Positions 45,085 through 56,361 of a DNA stretch of 64,000 bases are shown one piece after another. The notes under the pieces are model-generated. The model was not told where the DNA came from. It saw nothing but the letters and a program-made list of their open reading frames with translations, and made no database searches. Numbering within the stretch: position 1 is the stretch's first letter; every line of letters starts with the position of its first letter. Made by a program: the position numbers and the translations under genes. This DNA comes from Massilia yuzhufengensis (lineage in GTDB: Bacteria > Pseudomonadota > Gammaproteobacteria > Burkholderiales > Burkholderiaceae_D), in NCBI RefSeq assembly GCF_900112225.1, contig NZ_FOLD01000030.1, forward strand, positions 1 through 64,000. Reading direction: 5' to 3'.

Positions 45085-46281
45085 ATGGAGTTCGATATGG
45101 TCGATAACGCAGCACTGGGAACCGTCATCAAAGTTGTCGGCGTCGGCGGCGCCGGCGGCAACGCGGTTCAGCACATGATCAATAAAGGTGTGTCCGGTGT
45201 CGAGTTCATCGCCGCAAACACGGATGCGCAGGCACTCGCGGTGTCCGGCGCGAACAACATCATCCAGATCGGCGAATCGGGCCTGGGCGCCGGTATGCGT
45301 CCTGAAGTCGGCCGCCAGCTCGCCGAGCAGTCGCGCACCCGCATCGAAGATGCGCTGCGCGGCGCGCACATGGTCTTCATCGCCGCAGGCATGGGCGGCG
45401 GCACCGGTACCGGCGCCGCCCCGATCGTCGCGGAAGTGGCCAAGAGCATGGGTGCGCTGACCGTTGCCGTGGTCTCCAAGCCGTTCTCCTACGAAGGCGA
45501 CAAGTGCATGCAGGTGGCGGAAGCCGGCCTGGAAGAACTGACCAAGCACGTCGACTCGCTGATCGTCATCCTGAACGAAAAACTGGAAGACATCTACGAA
45601 GACGAATCGATGCTCGACTGGATGAAGCACGCCGACGACGTCCTGAACAACGCGGTGGCCGGTATCGCCGAGATCATCAACGTCCCGGGCCACATCAACG
45701 TCGACTTCAACGACGTCAAGACCATCATGAGCGAGCAGGGCAAGGCCATGATGGGCACCGCCACCGCCGCCGGCGTCGACCGCGCACGCATCGCCGCCGA
45801 ACAGGCCGTGGCTTCGCCGCTGCTGGACGGCATCGACCTGTCGGGCGCCAAGGGCGTGCTGGTCAACGTCACCGCTTCGCGTGGCCTCAAGGGTAAAGAG
45901 ATCAAGGAAGTCATGGCCGCCGTGCGCGCCTTTGCCGCTCCCGACGCCTCGATCGCCCAGGGCATCGCCTACGACGACGCGATGGGCGACGAGATCCGCG
46001 TGACCGTGGTCGCGACGGGCCTGGGCAAGAACAAGAAGATGACCCTGGTGCAGCCGCAGCAGATGCTCAAGACCGGCACCTACAATGCGCCGGTGATGGC
46101 GGGTTCCTCGGCGATTGCCGGCGGCCTGGCCATGGGCTCGGCCAGCAGCGACGCACTGGGCGGCATGAAGCAGCCAGCAGTGTGGCGCCGCGAGCAGGCA
46201 TCGGAGCAGGTGCAGGCGATGCAGCGTAATGGTGTGGAGACGTATGATATTCCGGCGTTCCTGCGCAAGCAGGCGGACTGA
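45085..46281 (+). CDS. ftsZ: cell-division tubulin-like GTPase FtsZ
   Basis: A 398-residue GTPase that forms the Z ring. It has IKVVGVGGAGGNAVQHMI, the tubulin signature GGGTGTG at 104-110, the T7 loop NVDFNDVKTIM with catalytic Asp residues, a Gly/Ala/Met-rich linker and the conserved C-terminal peptide DIPAFLRKQ that binds FtsA and ZapD. AGGAG lies six bases before the ATG. A TACAAT at 44997-45002 in the upstream gap could be a -10, but no good -35 accompanies it. A strong terminator follows. Confidence 0.98.
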   Translation: MEFDMVDNAALGTVIKVVGVGGAGGNAVQHMINKGVSGVEFIAANTDAQALAVSGANNIIQIGESGLGAGMRPEVGRQLAEQSRTRIEDALRGAHMVFIAAGMGGGTGTGAAPIVAEVAKSMGALTVAVVSKPFSYEGDKCMQVAEAGLEELTKHVDSLIVILNEKLEDIYEDESMLDWMKHADDVLNNAVAGIAEIINVPGHINVDFNDVKTIMSEQGKAMMGTATAAGVDRARIAAEQAVASPLLDGIDLSGAKGVLVNVTASRGLKGKEIKEVMAAVRAFAAPDASIAQGIAYDDAMGDEIRVTVVATGLGKNKKMTLVQPQQMLKTGTYNAPVMAGSSAIAGGLAMGSASSDALGGMKQPAVWRREQASEQVQAMQRNGVETYDIPAFLRKQAD

Positions 46282-46306
46282 TTTTTTAGTCGCCTGAAGT
46301 AAGAGG

Positions 46307-46330
46307 GGCCAGCGGAAGCTGGCCTTTTTT
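46307..46330 (+). terminator. intrinsic terminator of the dcw cluster
   Basis: GGCCAGC (46307-46313), loop GGAA, GCTGGCC (46318-46324), then TTTTTT, 25 bases after the ftsZ stop. It is the first clear terminator after mraZ, so the whole mraZ-ftsZ block can be read as one 17-kb transcription unit with internal promoters. Confidence 0.93.
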
Positions 46331-46377
46331 CTTTGGTGCGTACCGTTTGCGTTATTTGGTACCTTCACCCCTTGATC

Positions 46378-46479
46378 CGTCGTCCCGGCGCAGGCCGGGA
46401 CCCAGGTCGGCACCGCACCCCCAGCGCATGCTGTAGTGGTACGCACACAAATTCGGTCCCGGCCTTCGCCGGGACGACG
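46378..46479. repeat. palindromic repeat pair after ftsZ
   Basis: Left half-site begins CGTCGTCCCGGCGCAGG (46378-46404), and the right half-site ends CGCCGGGACGACG (46453-46479). At 102 bp, with the same half-sites facing the same way, it is the intergenic sister of the element inside murF. The central 48 bases differ from those in murF. Confidence 0.9.
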
Positions 46480-46586
46480 GTGCTGAATGTAGTGGTGCTT
46501 TCAAAACTCACTTGGCGCATCTTCAGCACGCCATTCCCACATCGGCGATAATTGCCAGATTCTCAAAACACATGAAGGAGCACCCC

Positions 46587-47090
46587 ATGACCATCCAGAT
46601 CGGCGATCGCCTGCCGGCAGGCACCCTGTCGGAATTCATCGAAACCGAAACCGCAGGCTGCTCGCTCGGCCCGAACAATTTCGAGGTCAGCGAACTGGCC
46701 AAGGGCAAGAAGATCGTCATCTTCGGCCTGCCGGGCGCCTACACGCCGACCTGCTCGGCCCAGCATGTGCCGGGTTATGTCGCGCAAGCCGACGCGCTCA
46801 AGGCCAAGGGTGTCGATGAAATCTGGTGCATCTCGGTGAACGACGCCTTCGTGATGGGCGCCTGGGGCCGCGACCAGAAAGCCACCGGCATCGTGCGCAT
46901 GATGGCCGACGGTAACGCCGCCTACTCGAAGGCCCTGGGCCTGGACGCCGACTTCTCGAAGCACGGCATGGGCACCCGCTCGCAGCGCTACTCGATGCTG
47001 GTCGAAGACGGCGTCGTGAAACAGCTGAACGTGGAAACCGCCGGGTTCGAAGTCTCGAGCGCGGAAAAAATGCTGGAACAACTGGGCTAA
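46587..47090 (+). CDS. peroxiredoxin, Prx5/glutaredoxin-dependent type
   Basis: A 167-residue thiol peroxidase. The start follows AAGGAG by six bases. The peroxidatic Cys56 lies in FGLPGAYTPTCSAQHVPGY, the Prx5 signature, and SVNDAFVMGAWGRDQ follows. Cys25 and Cys81 are possible partners, but neither sits at a proven resolving position, so a 1-Cys or atypical 2-Cys cycle is open. It reduces hydrogen peroxide and alkyl peroxides with thiols. Such a gene commonly lies just after ftsZ in Burkholderiales. It is closed by its own terminator. Confidence 0.93.
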   Translation: MTIQIGDRLPAGTLSEFIETETAGCSLGPNNFEVSELAKGKKIVIFGLPGAYTPTCSAQHVPGYVAQADALKAKGVDEIWCISVNDAFVMGAWGRDQKATGIVRMMADGNAAYSKALGLDADFSKHGMGTRSQRYSMLVEDGVVKQLNVETAGFEVSSAEKMLEQLG

Positions 47091-47109
47091 GCTTTCCGCC
47101 CCTGTGCAA

Positions 47110-47132
47110 ACGGCGCCGCGGCGCCGTTTTTT
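47110..47132 (+). terminator. intrinsic terminator of the peroxiredoxin gene
   Basis: ACGGCGCC (47110-47117), loop GC, GGCGCCGT (47120-47127), then a T run to 47132. The 8-bp stem is perfect. It lies 20 bases after the peroxiredoxin stop and seven bases before the next start codon. Confidence 0.9.
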
Positions 47133-47138
47133 GATCAG

Positions 47139-47588
47139 ATGAACATCCATACCGAATCCCCCGACCAGCCCGAAGTCCGGGCCATGCTGGACCGGCTCGA
47201 CGCCTACTGTGCGGCGCTGTATCCGGCCGAATCGAACCACCTGATGGACATCGCTTCGCTGTTGAATGGCGACGTGCTGTTCCTGGTCGCGCGCGACGTG
47301 GACGGGCGCGCGGTGGGCTGCGCGGCGCTGGTCAAGCGCGACGGCTACGGCGAGATCAAGCGCATGTACGTCGACGAAGCGCGGCGCGGCCTCGGTACCG
47401 GGCGCAAGCTGCTGGAGCACCTGGCGATGTTCGCGCGCATGGCGGGCGTGCGCGTATTGAAGCTGGAAACCGGCATCCACCAGCCGGAGGCGATCGGCTT
47501 GTACGAGCGCGCGGGTTTCGAGCGCATCGAGGCCTTCGGCGGCTACCAGCCAGACCCCTTGAGCCTGTTCATGGAAAAATCCCTGTGA
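47139..47588 (+). CDS. GNAT family N-acetyltransferase
   Basis: A 149-residue acetyl-CoA-dependent transferase. Motif A for acetyl-CoA binding is [20 protein letters not shown] near 80-99, preceded by the beta-strand [17 protein letters not shown] and followed by [21 protein letters not shown], the usual motif B. It resembles the YhfO/ElaA-like small GNATs. The substrate is unknown. It starts right after a terminator, so it has its own promoter. Its end overlaps the transporter gene by four bases. Confidence 0.9.
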   Translation: MNIHTESPDQPEVRAMLDRLDAYCAALYPAESNHLMDIASLLNGDVLFLVARDVDGRAVGCAALVKRDGYGEIKRMYVDEARRGLGTGRKLLEHLAMFARMAGVRVLKLETGIHQPEAIGLYERAGFERIEAFGGYQPDPLSLFMEKSL

Positions 47589-48466
47589 AGCGGCCCGCCG
47601 GCAACCTGTACAGCATCTACGCGATGGTGCTGGCCGTCTTCATGTTCGCCATGATGGACACGGTGATGAAGCTGCTCACCGCGCGCTACCCGGCGATCCA
47701 GGTGGCGGCGCTGCGCTCGCTCACCTCGCTGCCGCTGGTGGCCGTCTACGTGGGCCTCAAGGTGGGTTACGGCGACATCTTCCGCATCCGCTGGCCGCTG
47801 CACCTGCTGCGCGCGGTGCTGGGCATCGCCATGCTGACCTTTTTCGCCTTCGGCATCCGCAAGCTGTCGCTGGCCGAGGCCTATTCGATCTTCTTCATCG
47901 CGCCGGCCATCATCACGGCGCTGTCGGTCTGGTTCCTGAAAGAGAAGGTGGGCATTGCGCGCTGGATCGCGATCGCGGTGGGCCTGCTTGGCGTGCTGGT
48001 GGTGCTGCGTCCGACCGGCGCCGGTTTCCTCACCATCGGCGGGCTGGCGATCCTGGGCGCGGCGGCCATGTACGCCGTCTCGGCCATCACCGTGCGCCTG
48101 CTGGCCCGCACCGACCGCAACGAGCACATGGTGTTCTGGCTGATGGTGATGGTGGCGATCGGCGCGAGCGCGCTGGCGGCGCCCGGCTGGGTGGCGATGC
48201 GGATGGCGGATGCGCCGCTGCTGGCGGGACTGGCCCTCACCGGCTTCGTCGGCCAGCTGGCCATTACCGAAGCATTTGCCCAGGGCGAGGCCTCGAAGGT
48301 GGCGCCCTTCGAATACACGGCGCTGGCCTGGGCCGTGGGGCTGGACTGGCTGCTGTGGCAAACCCTGCCCGACAGCTACACCCTGGTAGGGGCGGCAATC
48401 ATCATCGGCAGCGGCCTGTATCTGATCCGCCACGAAAAAGTGCACGTCGAATCCGACCATCCCTGA
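47585..48466 (+). CDS. EamA/DMT superfamily transporter
   Basis: A 293-residue inner-membrane protein with ten predicted helices in two EamA repeats. The first repeat has [37 protein letters not shown] and [28 protein letters not shown]-type sequence with [20 protein letters not shown]. The second repeat ends [15 protein letters not shown]. RhaT/YdcZ-type drug/metabolite transporters usually export amino acids or nucleobases. The substrate here is unknown. The ATGA overlap with the GNAT gene suggests the two act together, for example by acetylating and exporting a compound. Confidence 0.9.
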   Translation: MKRPAGNLYSIYAMVLAVFMFAMMDTVMKLLTARYPAIQVAALRSLTSLPLVAVYVGLKVGYGDIFRIRWPLHLLRAVLGIAMLTFFAFGIRKLSLAEAYSIFFIAPAIITALSVWFLKEKVGIARWIAIAVGLLGVLVVLRPTGAGFLTIGGLAILGAAAMYAVSAITVRLLARTDRNEHMVFWLMVMVAIGASALAAPGWVAMRMADAPLLAGLALTGFVGQLAITEAFAQGEASKVAPFEYTALAWAVGLDWLLWQTLPDSYTLVGAAIIIGSGLYLIRHEKVHVESDHP

Positions 48467-48504
48467 ACCGGGGAGGGCCGTCAGCGCCGTCAAAAGCGCT
48501 GGGC

Positions 48505-48510
48505 TATAAT
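48505..48510 (+). promoter_or_regulatory. perfect -10 box next to the lpxC start
   Basis: A consensus TATAAT ends six bases before the lpxC ATG at 48517. If used, transcription would start at or within a few bases of the A of the start codon, giving a leaderless message. No clear -35 was found 16-18 bases upstream. Confidence 0.5.
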
Positions 48511-48516
48511 CGGCGG

Positions 48517-49452
48517 ATGCTGAAACAACGAACCATCAAACAGGTCGTCCGCACCACCGGTGTGGGCGTGCACTCGGGCACCAAGGTCGAACTGACCCTG
48601 CGCCCGGCCGCGCCAGGCGCCGGCATCACCTTCCGCCGCGTCGACTACGACCCGATCGTCGCCATCCCGGCTGCCGCCGACGTGGTGGGCGAAACGCGCA
48701 TGGCCACGGTCCTGATCAAGGACGGCGCGCGCGTCTCCACCGTCGAGCACCTGATGTCGGCCTGCGCCGGCCTGGGCATCGACAACCTGACGGTCGATGT
48801 GACGGCCGAAGAAATCCCCATCATGGACGGCTCGGCCGCTTCCTTCGTCTACCTGCTGCAGCAGGCCGGCCTGGAAGAGCAGGACGCGCCGAAGAAATTC
48901 ATTCGCGTGCTCAAGGACGTCGAAGTGCGCCACGGTAGCGGCGCCCAGGAGAAATGGGCGCGGCTGTCGCCGCACGACGGCTTCAAGCTCGACTTCTTCA
49001 TCGAATTCAACCACCCGGCGGTGGACGGCACCATGCAGCGCGCGCTGGTCGATTTCGGCGACGTCTCCTATGTGCACGACGTGGCCCGCGCGCGCACCTT
49101 CGGCTTCATGCAGGACGTCGAAACCCTGCGCGGCCTGGGGCTGGCGCGCGGCGGCTCGCTGGAAAATGCGATCGTGATGGACGAGTACCGCATCCTGAAC
49201 GCGGACGGGCTGCGCTACGAAGACGAGTTCGTGCGGCACAAGATCCTGGATGCGATTGGCGACTTGTACATGGTCGGGCACCCGCTGCTGGCGAGCTACA
49301 CGGCGCACAAATCGGGGCACGCGCTGAACAACGAGCTGCTGCGCAGCCTGTTGGCGCAGCCGGATGCGTACGAGGTCGTGTCGTTTGACGCGCTGGTGGA
49401 TGCGCCGCCGTCGTATATCAGGCAGATGACGCGGGAGTGGGCGCAGACGTAA
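48517..49452 (+). CDS. lpxC: UDP-3-O-acyl-GlcNAc deacetylase LpxC
   Basis: A 311-residue zinc deacetylase that carries out the committed step of lipid A synthesis. It opens [20 protein letters not shown], the canonical LpxC start. Zinc ligands and catalytic residues sit in [31 protein letters not shown] and [12 protein letters not shown]. SGHNxxL-like catalytic His and the Glu in VEHL are both present. Length is close to E. coli LpxC (305). It follows the EamA gene by 50 bases, with a perfect TATAAT between them. Confidence 0.98.
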   Translation: MLKQRTIKQVVRTTGVGVHSGTKVELTLRPAAPGAGITFRRVDYDPIVAIPAAADVVGETRMATVLIKDGARVSTVEHLMSACAGLGIDNLTVDVTAEEIPIMDGSAASFVYLLQQAGLEEQDAPKKFIRVLKDVEVRHGSGAQEKWARLSPHDGFKLDFFIEFNHPAVDGTMQRALVDFGDVSYVHDVARARTFGFMQDVETLRGLGLARGGSLENAIVMDEYRILNADGLRYEDEFVRHKILDAIGDLYMVGHPLLASYTAHKSGHALNNELLRSLLAQPDAYEVVSFDALVDAPPSYIRQMTREWAQT

Positions 49453-49508
49453 GTGCTGGCGATTAGGGTGTGCATGCAAAATTGGGCGAAATGATGCCGG
49501 TGGCATCA

Positions 49509-49532
49509 TTTCGGCCTTCGCCGGTACGACGG
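49509..49532. repeat. degenerate palindromic half-site
   Basis: The core TTCGGCCTTCGCCGG followed by TACGACGG is a decayed copy of the half-site found intact near 46460 and 34905. Only one half is present. It lies in the 182-base gap between lpxC and the convergent dciA-like gene. Confidence 0.5.
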
Positions 49533-49634
49533 TCTCAAGGATAACGGAACTTCGTTGAGGCCCGCGCCATATGCACGTTGTTCCCGCCAAGTTCGTTGCA
49601 ACCCGCTAACTTAGCCTTCAGCCACGGAAGAAGC

Positions 49635-50141
49635 TCAGCGCCGCTTCTCCGCCAACCTCCTCAACGCCGCCACCAGCTCCTTGTTCTGCTTGCTGTCATC
49701 CAGCGACTCCGCCAGCTCTTCGAACGCCTGCACCGCCGTCGGCGGCAGTTCCAGGGTGCGCATTTCCGGCTTGGCCGGCATGGCGCGCGCCACTTGCACC
49801 TTGAGCTTGACCGATTCCACCTGCCAGCCGCGTTCCAGCAGTGCGGCCTGCAGCTTGGGCGCCATCTGCTTCATGCGCGCGGCCACTGCCGAGCTCGGGA
49901 CGGCCAGCACCAGCGCGCCGTCCTGGAACGAGATCACGTCGGTGTTGCCGGCCAGGATGGGCAGGATCGCGGCGCAGTCCGACTGCAGCCGCGCCATGCG
50001 CATGGCGGCGGGCAGCAGGCTGGCCATGCGGTCGTTCTTGCGCAGGAAATCCGTCGCAATGACCGAGGTCTGCCGGTTCTTGGTACCGTAGATGTGCACT
50101 GGGGGAGATGAGGGCGAATAAGTATGCCCGCAACATAGCAT
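49635..50141 (-). CDS. DciA-like (DUF721) protein
   Basis: A frame of 168 codons, of which about the last 130 match the DUF721/DciA pattern: MASLLPAAMRMARLQSD, then AILPILAGNTDVISF, LVLAVPSSAVAARMKQMAPK and ALLERGWQVESVKLKVQ. The C-terminal part is helical and charged (FEELAESLDDSKQNKELV). DciA helps load the replicative helicase DnaB at oriC in bacteria without DnaC. The start is unclear: the first 38 codons lack family features, and ATG 50027 (MASLL) is a strong alternative. It lies between lpxC and secA, its usual neighbourhood in betaproteobacteria. Confidence 0.8.
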   Translation of the reverse strand: MLCCGHTYSPSSPPVHIYGTKNRQTSVIATDFLRKNDRMASLLPAAMRMARLQSDCAAILPILAGNTDVISFQDGALVLAVPSSAVAARMKQMAPKLQAALLERGWQVESVKLKVQVARAMPAKPEMRTLELPPTAVQAFEELAESLDDSKQNKELVAALRRLAEKRR

Positions 50142-50382
50142 AAACCCCGCGCAAAGCGCGCAAATCCGGAAGATGCTTGCCGCGCACGCGCCTGGATGCG
50201 TGCCGGACGATGCAATTTGATAACATTCTGCCCATCAGCAGTCTTGTTATCCTGCCCATTGTCCCCAAGTGTGGCCGGATCGCATGATAAAATCAGTAGC
50301 TTTTTGCCATAGGCGGTCTTCGGCGGATGTGTTGTCCCGTCCCCTCAGGCTCTTTTCGCGGCGTATTTTTTGTAGAGTTAGC

Positions 50383-53169
<2,787 letters not shown>

Positions 53170-53193
53170 TTGCTGTGATGGGGTAAAAAAGGA

Positions 53194-53226
53194 AACGGCC
53201 GGGGTGATGACCTGGCCGTTTTTTTG
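53194..53226 (+). terminator. intrinsic terminator of secA
   Basis: AACGGCC (53194-53200) and GGCCGTT (53214-53220) form a 7-bp stem around a 13-base loop and run into seven Ts, 24 bases after the secA stop. Confidence 0.88.
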
Positions 53227-53246
53227 TTCGTGATGGGCGACGAAAT

Positions 53247-53356
53247 TGGGTCCCGGCCTGCGCCGGGACGACGTTGGTTCGGTGTGTTTGAATGGTCGGC
53301 AGCGCGACCCCTGCCACTTACCTCAAGACCGTCGTTCCGGCGAAGGCCGGAACCCA
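53247..53356. repeat. palindromic repeat pair, outward orientation
   Basis: The half-site at 53247-53273 ends CGCCGGGACGACG, and the half-site at 53330-53356 begins CGTCGTTCCGGCGAAGG. Here the two face the opposite way from the pairs at 34819 and 46378. The 56 bases between contain no gene. The pair sits between the secA terminator and the alr stop. Confidence 0.85.
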
Positions 53357-53367
53357 AGTTTGCCCGC

Positions 53368-54471
53368 TTAAAGATAGCGCCGATTAAACCGCGAACCCAA
53401 GCGCGTCAACACCTCATACCCAATCGTCCCCGCCAGCGCCGCGACATCATCGATGGGATGCGAAACCCCCATCAGCTCCACCTCACACCCCGGCGCCACC
53501 CGCTCCGGCGCAATCCCCGTCACATCCAGCCCCATGCTGTCCATCGACACCCGCCCGACCACCGGCACCTTGACCCCATCGACGAAGGCATAGCCCCGCC
53601 CCGACAGCGAGCGCAGCCACCCATCCGCATACCCCACCGCCACGGTCGCGATCCTGCGCTCCCCGGCGACCACGTGGTGCGCCCCATAGCCGACGACATC
53701 GCCGTCGCGCACGGTCCGCACCTGCACGATGCGCGCATGCAGCGACACCGCCTGGCGCAGGGGATTGGGTGCGCCCGGCTGCGGGTTGATCCCGTACAGC
53801 GCGGCGCCCGGGCGCAGCAGGTCGTAGTGGTAAGCAGGCGCAAGAAAAATGCCCGACGAATTGGCCAGGCTGGCCGGCACGCCGGGGAACAGCGCGCGCA
53901 GGCTGTCGAAACGGCCGCGCTGCGCGTCGTTCATCGGGTGATGCGGTTCGTCGGCGCAGGCGAGATGGCTCATGACGAGCCTTGGCCGCACGCCCGCAAG
54001 CCAGTCGCGGCCTGCGGACAGCGCCGCCAGGTCGGCGGGCGAAATCCCCATGCGCGACATGCCGGAATCGAGCTGGATCGCCGCCGGCAGCTCCCGGCCA
54101 AGTGTAGCGGCGAGCGCGCGCCATTCCTGCAATTGCGCGGGATCGTTCAGGACAGGAACCACCCCATGCTGGAAGCAGTCGTGCGCGGTGCCAGGCGGTG
54201 GGCCATGCAATACGTAGATCGTGCAATCTGCGGGGAGCAGGGGACGCAGGCGGATGCCTTCATCCAGGTGGGCCGTGAAGAACACGCGGCAGCCTTCGCT
54301 TGCTAATGCCGGCGCCACCTGCGCCATCCCGAGCCCGTAGGCATCGGCCTTCATGACGGCGGCGCAGGTGGCCGCGGACATGCCGGCCAGCTGCCGGTAG
54401 TTGGCCCGCACCGCGCCCAGGTCGACCGTCAGCACCGCCCCGGCGCGGGACGGCTCTACCGAAACCACCAT
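53368..54471 (-). CDS. alr: alanine racemase
   Basis: A 367-residue PLP enzyme that interconverts L- and D-alanine. The cofactor Lys is K41 in AVMKADAYGLG, and the second catalytic base is Tyr262 in VGYGAHH. VAVGYADGW, VGRVSMDSMGLDV and the closing YEVLTRLGSRFNRRYL are typical. Seven bases separate it from dadA on the same strand. A racemase directly after dadA is usually the catabolic DadX, feeding D-Ala to DadA. No other racemase is in the window, so whether it also supplies Ddl cannot be told. Confidence 0.95.
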   Translation of the reverse strand: MVVSVEPSRAGAVLTVDLGAVRANYRQLAGMSAATCAAVMKADAYGLGMAQVAPALASEGCRVFFTAHLDEGIRLRPLLPADCTIYVLHGPPPGTAHDCFQHGVVPVLNDPAQLQEWRALAATLGRELPAAIQLDSGMSRMGISPADLAALSAGRDWLAGVRPRLVMSHLACADEPHHPMNDAQRGRFDSLRALFPGVPASLANSSGIFLAPAYHYDLLRPGAALYGINPQPGAPNPLRQAVSLHARIVQVRTVRDGDVVGYGAHHVVAGERRIATVAVGYADGWLRSLSGRGYAFVDGVKVPVVGRVSMDSMGLDVTGIAPERVAPGCEVELMGVSHPIDDVAALAGTIGYEVLTRLGSRFNRRYL

Positions 54472-54478
54472 GCAGCGC

Positions 54479-55768
54479 TTACGCCTTGACCAGTTCCGGC
54501 GCGGCGCCGCGCTGCTCTGCGCCGGCGTAGCGGAACACCGCCAGGTCGTCGGCGCGGATGGCCGGTTTCTTGCCGCTCACCAGGTCGGCGATGACGCTGG
54601 CCGAGCCGCAGGCCATGGTCCAGCCCAGGGTGCCGTGGCCGGTGTTGAGGAAGAGGTTGCGCAGCGGGGTGGCGCCGACCACCGGGGTGCTGTCCGGCGT
54701 CATCGGGCGCAGGCCGGTCCAGAAGCTGGCGCGGCTGGTGTCGCCGGCGCCCGGGAACAGGTCGTTGACGACCATTTCCAGGGTCTCGCGGCGCGCCGGG
54801 TTCAGGTACTTGCTGTAGCCGGCGATTTCGGCCATGCCGCCCACGCGGATGCGGTCTTCGAAGCGGGTCACCGCGATCTTGTAGGTCTCGTCCAGGATGG
54901 TCGACATCGGCGCGCGGCTGGCGTCGGTGATCGGCACGGTGATCGAGTAGCCCTTGAGCGGGTAGACCGGCAGGTCGAAGAAGTTTTTCAGCAGCAGGCG
55001 CGAATAGCTGCCCAGCGCCAGCACGTAGCGGTCGGCGGTGACGACGCCTTGGCCGGTGCGCACGCCGGTGATCTGGTCGCCGCTGGTGAGTAGCTCGTCG
55101 ATCTCGGTGTCGAACTCGAAGCGCACGCCCAGGTCGCGCGCCATCGCGGTCAGGCGGGTGGTGAACAGCTGGCAGTCGCCGGTTTCATCGTTCGGCAGGC
55201 GCAGGCCGCCTACCAGGCTTGCGTGCTGGCCCAGCGCCGGCTCGGCCTGGCCCAGTTCGCGGCCCTGCAGCAGTTCGTATTCGACGCCGGCCTGCTTCAG
55301 GATCTCGATGTCCTTGGCCGCGCTTTCGAGCTGCTGGCGGGTGCGGAACAGCTGCACGGTGCCCAGGGTGCGGCCTTCGTAGGCGATGCCGGTCTCGGCG
55401 CGCAGCTCGCGGATGCAATCGCGGCTGTACTCGGCCAGGCGCACCATGCGCTCCTTGTTGACCGCATAGCGGTCGGCGGTGCAGTTGCGGACCATCTGCC
55501 ACATCCATTCGAGCTGGAACAGCGTGCCGTCCGGGCGGATCGCCAGCGGCGCGTGGCGCTGGAACAGCCATTTCGCGGCCTTCAGGGGGATGCCCGGCGC
55601 GGCCCACGGCGACGCGTAGCCGGGCGAGATCTGGCCCGCGTTGGCGAAGCTCGTCTCCAGGGCGGGGCCGGGTTGACGGTCGATGACGGTGACGTCGTGG
55701 CCAGCCTTGGCCAGGTAATAAGCCGTGGTCACGCCGACCACGCCGCTGCCCAGTACGAGAACGCGCAT
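54479..55768 (-). CDS. dadA: D-amino acid dehydrogenase small subunit
   Basis: A 429-residue FAD flavoprotein that oxidises D-alanine to pyruvate and passes electrons to the respiratory chain. The FAD loop is [20 protein letters not shown] at the very start, which favours ATG 55768 over an in-frame ATG 20 codons upstream. [28 protein letters not shown]-like [25 protein letters not shown] and [15 protein letters not shown] follow. Length matches E. coli DadA (432). It forms an operon with alr and diverges from lrp, about 107 bases away. The Lrp-type regulator is the likely controller. Confidence 0.97.
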   Translation of the reverse strand: MRVLVLGSGVVGVTTAYYLAKAGHDVTVIDRQPGPALETSFANAGQISPGYASPWAAPGIPLKAAKWLFQRHAPLAIRPDGTLFQLEWMWQMVRNCTADRYAVNKERMVRLAEYSRDCIRELRAETGIAYEGRTLGTVQLFRTRQQLESAAKDIEILKQAGVEYELLQGRELGQAEPALGQHASLVGGLRLPNDETGDCQLFTTRLTAMARDLGVRFEFDTEIDELLTSGDQITGVRTGQGVVTADRYVLALGSYSRLLLKNFFDLPVYPLKGYSITVPITDASRAPMSTILDETYKIAVTRFEDRIRVGGMAEIAGYSKYLNPARRETLEMVVNDLFPGAGDTSRASFWTGLRPMTPDSTPVVGATPLRNLFLNTGHGTLGWTMACGSASVIADLVSGKKPAIRADDLAVFRYAGAEQRGAAPELVKA

Positions 55769-55875
55769 AGAGTTCCTGAAGTCCGTAAAGAATCGGGTTT
55801 TAGAAAAGATTGCCATACTACCGCGCATGGTGGAATAATTGATCCTGTTATTACACAGGTTTTCAGTGAAAAATC

Positions 55876-56361
55876 ATGCGCGTCCAAAAGAACTCGAACC
55901 GTGTGCTCGACAAGATCGACCTCCACATCCTGTCGATCCTGCAGGTCGACGCGCGCATGGTGATGAAAGACCTGGCCGAGCAGGTGGGCCTGTCGCTCAC
56001 GCCCTGCATCGAACGGGTCAAGCGCATGGAGCGCGACGGCGTGATCACCGGCTACCACGCGCGCGTCAATCCGCAGGCGATGGGCCTGCAGATCCTGGTG
56101 TTCGTGGAAATCACCCTGCACCAGAAGTCCGAAAAAGCGTTTGACCGCTTCCGCCGCGCGATGCTGGCCATTCCGGAGGTCATGGAGTGCCACCTGGTGT
56201 CGGGCGACTTCGACTACCTGATCAAGGCCCGCATCCCCGAAATGTCCGAATACCGCCGCCTGCTCGGCGAAATCCTGCACGTGGCCGACGCCGGCCAATC
56301 GAAGAGCTACGTGGTGATGGAAGAACTGAAGGAAACGCTGGCGCTGTCGATCCCGCGCTGA
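55876..56361 (+). CDS. lrp: Lrp/AsnC family regulator
   Basis: A 161-residue regulator. The winged-helix part has LDKIDLHILSILQVDARMVM and LAEQVGLSLTPCIERVKRME with the recognition helix, and the RAM ligand domain has the VFVEITLHQKSEKAFDRFRRA and VMECHLVSGDFDYLIKARIP blocks. It closely matches leucine-responsive Lrp (E. coli 164). Its position divergent from dadA-alr fits the known role of Lrp/DadR in sensing alanine and controlling the dad operon. A copy of a 32-bp dispersed repeat starts six bases after its stop codon. Confidence 0.94.
   Translation: MRVQKNSNRVLDKIDLHILSILQVDARMVMKDLAEQVGLSLTPCIERVKRMERDGVITGYHARVNPQAMGLQILVFVEITLHQKSEKAFDRFRRAMLAIPEVMECHLVSGDFDYLIKARIPEMSEYRRLLGEILHVADAGQSKSYVVMEELKETLALSIPR

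Noticed and set aside
50269-50382. N-terminal extension of SecA
   Set aside because: The frame is open upstream, but SecA proteins start MSFLTQIF-like at 50383. The upstream residues resemble untranslated leader.
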